NCBI RefSeq assembly: GCF_024198255.1
Contig: NZ_JAJVKW010000001.1
Location: 806,001 to 870,000 of the forward strand
DNA from: Myxococcus guangdongensis
GTDB lineage: Bacteria; Myxococcota; Myxococcia; Myxococcales; Myxococcaceae
Direction of reading: 5' to 3'
Length of the DNA stretch: 64,000 bases
Numbering within the stretch: the stretch's first letter is position 1; every line of letters starts with the position of its first letter. This document shows positions 27,520 to 37,300 of the stretch, piece after piece. The translations under genes were made by a program, and so were the position numbers. Below the pieces are notes generated by a model. That model made no database searches and had not been told where the DNA came from. It worked only from the letters and a program-made list of their open reading frames with translations.

Positions 27520-29961
27520 CTACTCCGCGCGCAGGACGACGATGGTCCGCTCCGGCACCCCGTAGGTCGCCCCCGTCACCGGGGACGGCGCGTCCAGCCA
27601 CGAGTTGCCCGTGGCCCTCGGGTCCAGGCCCGTGGCGGACAGGTACTCGGGGCTGTCGAAGTACGCCTGCGTGTCGATGAGCCGCTTCCACTGGCGCCCG
27701 GGCGGCAGGGTGAACTCCACCGCGCGCGGCTCCATGTTGATGAGCACCACCAGCTCCGGGCCGTGCGTCGTGTCCGGGTAGTGCATCATCAGCTGCTTGG
27801 TGTCCCAGCCCACCTCCTCGCTGTTCTGCGCGCTCTTCCACACCAGCGGCGAGCCCTTCTCGTAATCGGGCGGAGCGAACGCGTACGCGTGCTCCTTGCG
27901 CAGGCGGATGGCGGCCTTGACGAACTCGTACATCCGGTGACGCTCGTCACGCGCGAGGTACGCACCCCACTGGTACCAGTTGAACGGGTTGTCGGCGCGC
28001 GTGGAGTAGGCGTTGTTGTTGCCCAGCTGCGTGCGCATCCACTCGTCGCCGCCCAGGATCATGGGCGTGCCGTGGCTGACCATCATCGCCATGAAGGCGT
28101 TGCGCATCATCTGCCGGCGCATGCCCTCCGCGCGCGCGTCGCCGACGGGACCCCAGTTGCGCGAGCGGTTGTGGTCCTCGCCGCTGACCTTGTCGCAGAA
28201 GGGGCTGTTGGGCGTGTCGCAGCACACCGGGTTCAACGGGCCGCACTTGTTCTGCTTCACCTCGTACGCGAACAAGTCGTACAGCGTGAAGCCGTCGTGC
28301 ACGGTGATGAAGTTCATCGAGTGGTACGGCCGGCGCCCGTTGCGCACGTACCACTCCTTGCTGCCGTACATCAGGAACGCGCCGTCCGCGGAGCCGGGGC
28401 GCCCGCACAGCGAGCCCTCGTTGGAGTTGAGCTTCCAGTCGTCGCGGTTGATGAACGCGCGCCACCAGTCGCGGAAGCGGCCGTTCCACTCGTACCAGCC
28501 GTTGCCCGGCTGCGTGAGCGAGTTGGGGAACTCCCCCATGGGCATGCAGTACCAGCCGCCCGCGCTCCAGGGCTCGGCGATGATGCGGGTGTTGAACTTC
28601 TGCAGCACCGGGTCGTCGATGATGTCCTGCAGCACCGTGTTCTTCGGGTCGTCCCAGCGGTTGTAGTCCTGATCTCTCTCGCCCAGGATGGGCGCCAGGT
28701 CGAAGCGGAAGCCGTCCACGTGCAGCTCTTCGACGTAGAAGCGCAGGCTGTCGATGATGAGCTTGCGCATGGGGCGGTGGTTGGGCCGCGTCTGGTTGCC
28801 CACGCCCGTGTTGTTCCAGTACGTGCGCCGGTCGCCCGTGAGCCCGTAGTACGCCTGGTTGTCGATGCCGCGGAACGAGTACAGGCCCGCGACCTCCGCC
28901 GGGTCCAACGAGTCCAGCGGCTCACCGGGCAGCACGTCGTCGGACTCCAGCTTCTCGCGCCACAGCCCGCCCTCGCCGGTGTGGTTGTAGACGACGTCGA
29001 CGATGACCTCGATGTCGCGCTTGTGCAGCTCCTCCACCATCCACTTGAACTCGTCGATGACCTGGTGGGGCAGCTTGTGCGCGGCGTAGGAGAGCTCGGG
29101 GGCGAAGAAGTTGATGGTCTGGTAGCCCCAGTAGCCGCCATCCAGCGGCTTCTCGTGGATGGGGAGCAGCTCCACGGCGGTGATGCCCAGGTCCTTGAAG
29201 TAGTCGGCCTTCTCGCCCATGCCCCGGTAGGTGCCCGGGAAGCGCACGCCGCTGGCGGGGTCCGCGGTGAAGCCCTTGGCGTGGACCTCGTAGACGATGA
29301 GGTCCTGCCACTTGTGGCCCGACCACTGCTCGTCCTCGCGGTTGGCGCGGTACTGCCGCTCCACGTCGCCCCACTGGTAGCCGCTCTGCACCAGCACGCT
29401 CTTGGCGGAGGCCGCGTACGTCACCTCGTTGCGCGCGGGGCCGCTGGCGGTGCTGCCCTTGCTCCAGTCGTGGTCGCGGTGCAGCGCCTTCGAGTACGGG
29501 TCCGTGAGCAGCTTGTTCGGGTTGAAGCGGTTGCCATACACGTCCGCGTCCGCGCGGAAGCCGTGGATGGAGCCGGGGAACCACCGAGGGTCGAACTCCC
29601 AGTTGGGCCCCCAGGCGCGGAAGCCGTAGTGCTGGCCCAGCCCCACGCCCTCCACGTAGACGTTCCACACGTCCCCGTAGCGGGTGAGCGCGTACGTGCG
29701 CGAGGGCGAGTTCACCTCCGGGTCGTCGAACAGGAGCAGCTCGATGCGCGTCGCGTTCTCCGAGTACAGGGCGAAGTTGACACCCTGATCCACGAAGGTG
29801 GCACCCATGTGCTTCAGGGACTCCACGTCCTCCACCGTGTAGCTCGGGGCGCGCGCCTCGCTGTGATACAGCCGGACGTAATCGCTCTCGCTGCACCCGA
29901 GGGCGAACAGCAGCGAAACCAGGGTCATGCCCCTCGGAAGGGACCAGCGGGGAGTGCTCAT
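27520..29961 (-). CDS. GlgX/isoamylase-like glycogen debranching lipoprotein (GH13)
   Basis: An 813-residue protein. ATG 29961 starts a lipoprotein signal with lipobox FALGC (Cys about 23). An N-terminal CBM48-type module (about 50-170) is followed by the GH13 catalytic domain: VIVDVVYNHTGEGG (region I), DGFRFDLAPILG (nucleophile Asp), IAEPWSAGG (acid/base Glu) and FITVHDGFTLYDL (region IV). Sequence and order match the GlgX/isoamylase group that cuts alpha-1,6 branches. Cytoplasmic GlgX has no lipid anchor, so this version is re-targeted for exogenous glucan. First gene of the minus-strand starch arm. Confidence 0.92.
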   Translation of the reverse strand: MSTPRWSLPRGMTLVSLLFALGCSESDYVRLYHSEARAPSYTVEDVESLKHMGATFVDQGVNFALYSENATRIELLLFDDPEVNSPSRTYALTRYGDVWNVYVEGVGLGQHYGFRAWGPNWEFDPRWFPGSIHGFRADADVYGNRFNPNKLLTDPYSKALHRDHDWSKGSTASGPARNEVTYAASAKSVLVQSGYQWGDVERQYRANREDEQWSGHKWQDLIVYEVHAKGFTADPASGVRFPGTYRGMGEKADYFKDLGITAVELLPIHEKPLDGGYWGYQTINFFAPELSYAAHKLPHQVIDEFKWMVEELHKRDIEVIVDVVYNHTGEGGLWREKLESDDVLPGEPLDSLDPAEVAGLYSFRGIDNQAYYGLTGDRRTYWNNTGVGNQTRPNHRPMRKLIIDSLRFYVEELHVDGFRFDLAPILGERDQDYNRWDDPKNTVLQDIIDDPVLQKFNTRIIAEPWSAGGWYCMPMGEFPNSLTQPGNGWYEWNGRFRDWWRAFINRDDWKLNSNEGSLCGRPGSADGAFLMYGSKEWYVRNGRRPYHSMNFITVHDGFTLYDLFAYEVKQNKCGPLNPVCCDTPNSPFCDKVSGEDHNRSRNWGPVGDARAEGMRRQMMRNAFMAMMVSHGTPMILGGDEWMRTQLGNNNAYSTRADNPFNWYQWGAYLARDERHRMYEFVKAAIRLRKEHAYAFAPPDYEKGSPLVWKSAQNSEEVGWDTKQLMMHYPDTTHGPELVVLINMEPRAVEFTLPPGRQWKRLIDTQAYFDSPEYLSATGLDPRATGNSWLDAPSPVTGATYGVPERTIVVLRAE

Positions 29962-30072
29962 GCGGTGGGGTAGACCTCGACGAACCAGATGCCGGCTTCC
30001 ATAACAAGCGACTTCCAGGGCTGACAAGGCGGCCATCCCCGCCCTGTCCCTCGACGAGCATCAATACGGCTG

Positions 30073-30086
30073 CCGGAAACTTCCGG
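30073..30086. promoter_or_regulatory. Candidate operator in the divergent starch promoter region
   Basis: A perfect dyad CCGGAA-AC-TTCCGG lies near the middle of the 235-bp region separating the two starch arms. An AT-rich AAAATAAC tract follows at 30100. The position suits a repressor that controls both directions. No regulator gene is adjacent. Confidence 0.45.
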
Positions 30087-30196
30087 ATGACTTCCGCCGA
30101 AAATAACGCACTGCGCCCAACCGGCCAGGTTTGGGGAAAGCGCGAGGCTCCGGGTAAGGTGCGCGGCCGTTCTCCCCCCATTTTTCCGAGAGCGTC

Positions 30197-31285
30197 TTGT
30201 CCGAAGTCACCCTGAACGGCATCAAGAAGTCGTTTGGCTCCAACCTCATCGTGAAGGGCGTGGACCTTCAGGTGGGACAGGGCGAGTTCCTGGTCATGGT
30301 GGGCCCGTCCGGCTGCGGGAAGACGACGCTCCTGCGGCTCATCGCGGGGCTGGAGCAGGTGGACGCGGGCGAGGTCCGCATCGGCGGCAAGCGGGTCAAC
30401 GACGTGCCGCCACGCGATCGTGACGTGGCGATGGTGTTCCAGTCGTACGCGCTCTACCCGCACATGACGGTGCGCGAGAACCTGGCCTTCGGCCTGACGC
30501 TGAGGAAGCTGCCCCGGGCGGAGATCGACTCGCGCGTGGCGGAGGTCGCCTCGATGCTGGAGCTGGGGCACCTGCTGGAGCGCAAGCCCAAGGCCCTGTC
30601 GGGTGGTCAACGTCAGCGCGTGGCCATGGGCCGCGCCATCGTCCGGCGGCCCCAGGTGTTCCTCTTCGACGAGCCCCTGTCCAACCTGGACACGGCGCTG
30701 CGCGTGCAGATGCGCGGAGAGCTGGCGCGGCTGCACCGCCGGCTGGGCGCGACGATGATCTACGTCACGCACGACCAGGTGGAGGCGATGACGCTGGCCA
30801 CCCGGGTGGCCGTCTTCAACGGAGGCGTGCTGCAGCAGGTGGGCCCGCCGCTGGAGCTCTACAACCGCCCGGCCAACCGGTTCGTGGCGGGCTTCCTGGG
30901 CTCGCCGTCGATGAACTTCCTGGAGGCCCGGCGCGACGGAGGAAGCCTCGTGGGCAAGGGCTTCACCCTGCTGAGCCCGCGGGACTTGCCGCAGGGAAGT
31001 GAGCGGGTGCTGGTGGGCTTGAGGCCGCAAGACCTGCGGGTGGCGGCGCTGGGGCCCTTGTCCGGCACGGTGGACGCGGTCGAGCGGCTGGGGTTCGACG
31101 GTTACGCCTTCGTCACGACGGAGGCGGGCCCGGTGGCGGCGCGCTTCGACAAGGGCACCCACGTCTCCGTGGGGGACAAGGTGGCGCTCGCGCCCGTCGC
31201 CGACGCGCTGCATGTCTTCAGCGAGGACGGCGCCGTGGCCCTTCGCCACCCCACCCAGCACGAGACGCTCGAGGTGGCGTCTTGA
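30197..31285 (+). CDS. malK: Maltodextrin ABC transporter ATP-binding protein (MalK-like)
   Basis: A 362-residue ATPase with TTG start. Walker A GPSGCGKTT at 36-44, signature LSGGQRQR at 134-141, Walker B VFLFDEP (D158) and H-loop VTHDQVEAMT are all intact. A C-terminal TOBE region (about 235-355) is typical of the MalK/UgpC group that energises sugar importers. First gene of the plus-strand starch arm; its TGA overlaps the TTG start of the binding-protein/permease fusion. Specificity for maltodextrin is inferred from context. Confidence 0.92.
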   Translation: MSEVTLNGIKKSFGSNLIVKGVDLQVGQGEFLVMVGPSGCGKTTLLRLIAGLEQVDAGEVRIGGKRVNDVPPRDRDVAMVFQSYALYPHMTVRENLAFGLTLRKLPRAEIDSRVAEVASMLELGHLLERKPKALSGGQRQRVAMGRAIVRRPQVFLFDEPLSNLDTALRVQMRGELARLHRRLGATMIYVTHDQVEAMTLATRVAVFNGGVLQQVGPPLELYNRPANRFVAGFLGSPSMNFLEARRDGGSLVGKGFTLLSPRDLPQGSERVLVGLRPQDLRVAALGPLSGTVDAVERLGFDGYAFVTTEAGPVAARFDKGTHVSVGDKVALAPVADALHVFSEDGAVALRHPTQHETLEVAS

Positions 31286-33456
31286 GGAGACTCTGCGCCC
31301 TGGTGCTCCTCGCGGCGGCCTGGTGCGCGCACGCGGCGGAAGGCCCGGCGCCCCTCAAGCTGTGGCACGCGTACCGGGGCGGCGAGGAGAAGGCGCTCCT
31401 GGAGGCGACGAACCTCTACACGAAGGAGACGGGCGTGCGGGTGGACCTGCTCGCGCTGCCCTATGACGCGTACGCGGCCAAGCTGACCAACGCCATTCCC
31501 CATGGCGCCGGCCCGGACGTCTTCATCTTCAACCACGAGCGGCTGCGCAACTTCCACTCGCAGAACCTGGTGGCGCCCACCCGTGGCGCCTTCCGGCGCG
31601 AGGACTACTTCTCCAACACCGTGGAGGCGCTGGAGGTGGATGGCCAGGTGTACGGCTATCCGATGTCGCTCAAGTCGCTGGCGCTCTACGTCAACACGAA
31701 GCTCGTGCCCCGGCCGCCCACGACGACGGCGGAGCTGCTGGCGCTGTTGCCCACGCTGTCCAACCCCGCCGAAGGGCGCTTCGGACTGGCGTACGAGAGC
31801 GGGGACTTCTACTTCCACGCGCCCTTCCTCTTCGGCTTCGACGGCAAGCTCTTCGACGAGGCGGGCAAGGCGAGCTTCGACACGCCGGGCATGGCGCGCT
31901 CGCTGGCGTTCGTGAAGAAGCTCCAGGACGAGAAGCTGATGCCCCAGGAGGTGAGCGGGGCGCTGGTGAAGACGCTCTTCAACGACGGCCGCGCGGCGAT
32001 GATCATCAGCGGCCCCTGGTTCGCCGGGGAGATTGCCCCGTCGGTGGCCTATCGGGTCGTGGCGCTCCCCACGGTGAGCGAGACGGGCACGCCCCTGCGT
32101 CCCTTCCTCGGTGTGGAGGCCGCGTTCGTCACCGCGCGCACGGAGCAGGCGTCCACGGCGCACGAGCTGGCGCGCTTCCTGTCGCTGGGCGAGGCGTCGC
32201 GGGTGCGCACCACGCTGGGCCGGCAGATTCCCGCGGACGTGCAGGCGTACCAGCTCCAGGCGGTGAAGGACGACACGCTCATCTCCTCGTTCCGCGAGGC
32301 GGCGGTGAACGCCACGCCCATGCCCAACACGCTGGAGATGGCCCGCGTGTGGGAGCCGATGAAGCTCACCCTGCGCGCGGTGCTCCAGGGCGGCGCCCAG
32401 CCCGAGGACGCGGGCGCGCTGGCGGACCGCCGCTACCGCGCGCTGCACCGCGAGCGTCCTCCCGAGGCCAACCCCGTGCCCTGGCTGGGGCTCGTGGGGG
32501 TGATGGCGGTGGGAGGCACCGCGTGGGTGCTGCGCCGGCCCGCGCCGGGGATGACCTTCCGGCAGCGCTACCCGGACGTGGCCCGCGCGGCGACGTACGT
32601 GGCGCCCGCGGCGGTGGGCCTGCTGGTGCTGGTGTTCATCCCGTTCTCGGTGGGCCTGGGCCTGTCGCTGTTCCACCACGAGGCGGGCCAGTACACCTTC
32701 GTGGGCCTGGCCAACTTCGTCGACATCCTGGCCAGCCGTGGCTACAGCATCACCGAGCCGCTCTCGTTCTACTTCACGCTGGTGGTGACGCTGCTGTGGG
32801 CGGCGGTGAACGTGGTGCTGCACGTGAGCATCGGCCTGGGGCTGGCGCTCCTGCTCAAGGACCCGCTGCTCAAGCTGCGCGGCGTGTACCGGGTGCTGCT
32901 CATCATCCCGTGGGCGGTGCCCAACTACATCACCGCGCTGATGTGGAAGGGCATGTTCCACCAGCAGTTCGGAGCCATCAACGGGCTGCTCGTGGCGCTG
33001 GGGCTGGAGCCGGTGAGCTGGTTCACGCGCTTCTCCACCGCGTTCGCGGCCAACGTGGCCACCAACACGTGGCTGGGCTTCCCCTTCATGATGGTGGTGG
33101 CGCTGGGCGCGCTGCAGTCCATCCCCCCGGAGCTCTACGAGGCCGCGGAGGTGGACGGGGCCAGCCGCTGGACGCAGTTCCGGCACATCACCCTGCCCCT
33201 GCTCAAGCCCGCCATGCTGCCCGCGGTCATCCTGGGCAGCGTGTGGACGTTCAACATGTTCAACATCATCTACCTGGTGTCCGGAGGCGAGCCGGGCGGC
33301 GCCACCGACATCCTGGTCTCCGAGGCGTTCCGCTGGGCCTTCCAGCGCAACGAGCAGTACGGCTTCGCCGCCGCGTACTCGGTCCTCATCTTCGTGGTGC
33401 TGCTGGGCTGGTCCGTCTTCACCAAGCGCCTGATGCGCACCGAGGAGGCGGCGTGA
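31282..33456 (+). CDS. Fused maltose-binding protein-permease (MalE-MalF)
   Basis: A 724-residue chimera starting at TTG 31282 (TTGA overlap with malK). A signal peptide (1-19) precedes a family-1 sugar-binding protein (about 22-385; PLKLWHAYRGGEEKALLEA at the start and PMPNTLEMARVWEP near the end). A transmembrane helix (about 399-417) and a short loop then lead into a MalF-type permease (about 430-720) with six helices and the EAA loop EAAEVDGASRWTQFRHITLP (620-639). The binding protein is thus covalently tied to its transporter. There is no frameshift at the junction and no separate MalE in the operon. Confidence 0.93.
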   Translation: MRRLCALVLLAAAWCAHAAEGPAPLKLWHAYRGGEEKALLEATNLYTKETGVRVDLLALPYDAYAAKLTNAIPHGAGPDVFIFNHERLRNFHSQNLVAPTRGAFRREDYFSNTVEALEVDGQVYGYPMSLKSLALYVNTKLVPRPPTTTAELLALLPTLSNPAEGRFGLAYESGDFYFHAPFLFGFDGKLFDEAGKASFDTPGMARSLAFVKKLQDEKLMPQEVSGALVKTLFNDGRAAMIISGPWFAGEIAPSVAYRVVALPTVSETGTPLRPFLGVEAAFVTARTEQASTAHELARFLSLGEASRVRTTLGRQIPADVQAYQLQAVKDDTLISSFREAAVNATPMPNTLEMARVWEPMKLTLRAVLQGGAQPEDAGALADRRYRALHRERPPEANPVPWLGLVGVMAVGGTAWVLRRPAPGMTFRQRYPDVARAATYVAPAAVGLLVLVFIPFSVGLGLSLFHHEAGQYTFVGLANFVDILASRGYSITEPLSFYFTLVVTLLWAAVNVVLHVSIGLGLALLLKDPLLKLRGVYRVLLIIPWAVPNYITALMWKGMFHQQFGAINGLLVALGLEPVSWFTRFSTAFAANVATNTWLGFPFMMVVALGALQSIPPELYEAAEVDGASRWTQFRHITLPLLKPAMLPAVILGSVWTFNMFNIIYLVSGGEPGGATDILVSEAFRWAFQRNEQYGFAAAYSVLIFVVLLGWSVFTKRLMRTEEAA

Positions 33457-34304
33457 TGAAGAAGCCCTCGGGTCTGAAGATGGCCTTCATCCACGCCGGG
33501 CTGAGCCTGATGTGCATGGTGACGCTCTACCCGGTGCTCTGGGTGGTGAAGATGGCGCTGTCGCCGTCGGACGGCCTGTCGCTCACGGCCAACCCCTTCC
33601 CGGACGCGGTGACGTTCGACCACTTCCGGGAAGTGCTCCTGAGCACGGACGTGCATGGCCGGTGGGTGTTCGGCCGGCAGGTGCTCTCCAGCATCATCGT
33701 GTCCGGCGCGACGACGGTGGTGGGGCTGACGCTGGCGGTGACGGCGGCGTACGCGCTGTCGCGCTTCCGCTTCCCGGGGAAGGAGGGCGGCATGCAGGCG
33801 CTGCTCATCACCCAGATGTTCCCGGCGACGCTGATGCTGGTGCCCATCTACAGCATCCTGCAGAAGCTGCGGCTGCTCGACAGCCTCACCGGGCTGGTGC
33901 TGGTGTACGCCACCACCGCCCTGCCCTTCTGCATCTGGATGTTGAAGGGCTATTTCGACACGCTGCCGCGCGAGCTGGAGGAAGCGGCGGTGATGGACGG
34001 GGCCACGCCCCTCCAGGTGTTCCTCCGTGTGGTGTTGCCGCTGGCCCGCCCCGCGCTGGCCGTGACGGCGCTGTTCTCCTTCATGACGGCGTGGAACGAG
34101 TTCGTCCTCGCCGCCACGCTGATAAACGACCCGACCCGCTTCACCCTGCCCGTCGCCCTCCAGCGGTACGTGGGCGAGTACAAGGTGGAGTGGGGCAAGT
34201 TCGCCGCCTGCGCGCTCGTGGTGTCCGCGCCGGTCATGGCGTTGTTCTTCGCTCTCCAGAAGCACCTCGTCGGCGGGTTGACCGCCGGCGGCGTCAAGGG
34301 GTGA
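33456..34304 (+). CDS. malG: Maltodextrin ABC transporter permease (MalG-like)
   Basis: A 282-residue inner-membrane permease with six helices. The ATG shares a base with the preceding TGA (TGATG). The EAA loop reads EEAAVMDGATPLQVFLRVVL, and the C-terminus ends LVGGLTAGGVKG as in MalG. It pairs with the MalF half of the upstream fusion and with MalK. The next gene begins 6 bp later. Confidence 0.93.
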   Translation: MKKPSGLKMAFIHAGLSLMCMVTLYPVLWVVKMALSPSDGLSLTANPFPDAVTFDHFREVLLSTDVHGRWVFGRQVLSSIIVSGATTVVGLTLAVTAAYALSRFRFPGKEGGMQALLITQMFPATLMLVPIYSILQKLRLLDSLTGLVLVYATTALPFCIWMLKGYFDTLPRELEEAAVMDGATPLQVFLRVVLPLARPALAVTALFSFMTAWNEFVLAATLINDPTRFTLPVALQRYVGEYKVEWGKFAACALVVSAPVMALFFALQKHLVGGLTAGGVKG

Positions 34305-34310
34305 TGGCCG

Positions 34311-37300
34311 ATGTCCCGTTGTCTGCGGTCCCTTCTTCTCGTGTTGCCGTTGCTCGCCGTGGCCTGTGGTGATGACAAGGAGGGCAATCAACCCTCCGAG
34401 CAGACCGCGCCCACCGTGAGGGAAATCACCCCCTCGGGCGGTCCCATCGCGGGCAACACGCTCATCAATGTCTACGGGTCCGGCTTCAAGGACGGCGCGA
34501 AGCTCTACCTCGGCGAGCAGGAAGCCCTGCGCGTCGTGGTGGTCAACGCGTTCCGCATCTATGGCTACTCGCCCACCGCGACCACCGCGCAGGTGGACGT
34601 GCGCGTGGTGAACCCCGACGGCGCCCACGGGACGCTGGTGAAGGGCTTCACCTACGAGGGCCCGCCGGGCAGGAACATCGACCAGGCGGAGGTCATCAAC
34701 AGCAATACGGAGGCGGTCAGCGGCGGCCAGCCGGTGGGCGTGCTGGTGCGCGGCGCCATCACCGTCGCGGGGCTGACGCGCGGCGTGGGCCAGGGCGGCG
34801 GGGTGCGCGCCCAGGTGGGCTTCGCGCCCGCCAACTCGGCGCTGCTCCAGCAGGACAGCTACACCTGGGAGGAGGCCACGTACGAGGGCGACTCCGACAG
34901 CGGCGAGGCGGACATCTACAAGGGCAACGTGCTGTTGCAGCCGGCCATCGGCGGAGAGAGCCGCGAGTGGGTCATCACCATGCGCTTCTCCATCGACGGC
35001 GGCACCACGTGGGTGATGGCGGACGGCGACGGCATGGCCAACGGCGTGGCGGAGAACATGCTGCGCCGGGTGTTCATCTCCCGGCCGCGCGTGGACTACT
35101 GCAAGCTGGGCCCCGACGGCAACCGCGCCAACCCGGAGCTGTTCTACCGTCCCACGGACACCACGCTGCTCAAGGTGCAGGGCCAGGTGTACGCGGCGGG
35201 CATCACCCAGGGCGCCGGCGCGGGCTCGGGGCTGGTGGCGCAGTTGGGCTACGGCCCGGTGGACTCGGACCCTCGCGACTCCGCGGCGTGGACGTGGATT
35301 GCCGCCGTCTACAAGGCGGAGCACGGCAACAACGACGAGTGGGAGGCGGAGCTGCCCAACCCCGGCACCGAGGGCCAGTACAAGCTCGCCTTCCGCTTCA
35401 GCATCAGTGAGAACGCCTGGCGCTTCTGCGACGCGGACGGCGTCAACGACAGCACCGAGGGCGAGCTGACGTTCAGCCTGGCCAAGCTGGGCACGCTCAC
35501 CGTGGGCACCGAGGCGCCGAAGCCGCCGGTGAGCTGGTGCAAGATTGGCGAGGACCAGAAGGCCCCCGAGGTCATCAACTACCAGACGACGCAGACGTCG
35601 GGCTTCAAGACCGTCTATGCGCAGGTCCACATGCCGGGCGTGACGGACAAGGTGGGCGCCGGCCCGGGCCTGTCCGGTCAGCTGGGCTGGGGGCCCGCGG
35701 GCGAGGACCCGCGCACCTCGGCGCTGTGGAACTGGTCCACGGCGCTCGTGTTCAACAAGGACAACTTCCAGGTCAACGACGAGTGGAAGGCCACGCTGCC
35801 CAACCCGGGCACCAACGGCGAGTACCGCTACGCGGTGCGCTTCAGCGGCAACGGCGGCCCGGTGCGCGTGTGCGACGGCAACGGCGTGGACGACGGCGGC
35901 CAGGAGTTCGAGCTGGACAAGCTGGGCCAGCTCACCGTCACCGGCGAGGTGGTGGTGCCCAAGGTCATCGGCTTCTGCAAGCTGGGGCCGGCGAACGAGC
36001 CGAACCCGGAGACGGTGACGTACGCGGCGGGCGCCGCGGCCACCCGCAAGGTGCTGGCACAGGTGTTCGTGCAGGGCGTGACGGCGGGCGCGGGCGCGGG
36101 CACCGGCATCGTGGGACAGCTGGGCTGGGGTCCCGCGGGTGAGAACCCGGCCACGTCCGCGCAGTGGAACTGGGCGACGACGGCCGCCTACAAGGACGAG
36201 TCCGGCAACAACGACCAGTTCGAGACCACCCTGCCCAACCCGGGCGCGGTGGGCAGCTACCGCTTCGCCTACCGCTTCAAGGTGAACGACGGCGCGTACC
36301 TGCTGTGCGACTCGGACGGCAACAGCGGCGGGGCCGCGGGCTTCGACCCCGCGAAGACGGGCACGCTCACCGTGAGCGCGGCGCAGGACATCTCCGTGGG
36401 CTGGTGCAAGCTCGGAGGCGAGTCCAACGAGCCGCCCCCCAACGAGGTGTACCAGTTGGGCCAGGCGCCCATCGACATCTACGCCCAGGTCTACATGGAG
36501 GGCGTCACCCCGGGCACGGGCGCCGGCGCGGGCATCCAGGGTGAGGTGGGCTACGGCCCGGAGACGGACGAGCCGACGGCGGCCAGCTGGCAGTGGACCA
36601 CCACGGGGACGAGCTTCAACCGTGAGTCCAACGGCGGCAACAACGACGAGTGGAAGGCCGCGCTGCCCAACCCGGGCACGGTGGGCCGCTACAAGTTCGC
36701 CATCCGCTTCAACGTGAATGGCGGCGCGTTCCGCTACTGCGACGCGGACGGGCTGGGCAACGGCTTCTCGCTCGAGCAGGCCGGCACGCTGACGGTGCAG
36801 GCGCCGGCGGCGGCGGACTTCTGCCGGCTGCAGAGCGTGAGCGGGACGACGGTGGGCAGCGGCGCGGCCGTCACCGTGACCGGCCGGGTGCGCCTCGCGG
36901 GCGTCACCAACGGCGCGGGCGCGGGCACGGGGCTCCAGGTGCAGGTGGGCCTGGGCAACGCGGACGTGGACGCCTCCGCCACCCCCGCCTCCTTCACCTG
37001 GAAGGCCGCGGCGTACGCCCGCGAGGCCGAGGGCGAGGCGGACACGGACGAGTTCTCCACCAGCATCCACCCGGCCTACACCGGCAACCGCGCGGTCAGC
37101 CTGCGCTACTCCACGGACGGCACGGCGTGGACGTACTGCGACAAGGACGGCAGCGACGTGGGCGGGTACACCCCGGGCCAGCAGCACGCCCTCACCGTCG
37201 GCAACCACCAGGACATCGAGTACTGCAACCTCCAGTGGCCCTTCTCGGTGACCGTGGGCCCCAACCCCACGACCATCTACGGGCAGGTCTACAAGGCCGG

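Noticed and set aside
32349..33455. Upstream extension of MalG to 651 residues
   Set aside because: This part is an off-frame reading of the MalE-MalF fusion. A normal MalG starts at 33456 with a TGATG overlap.
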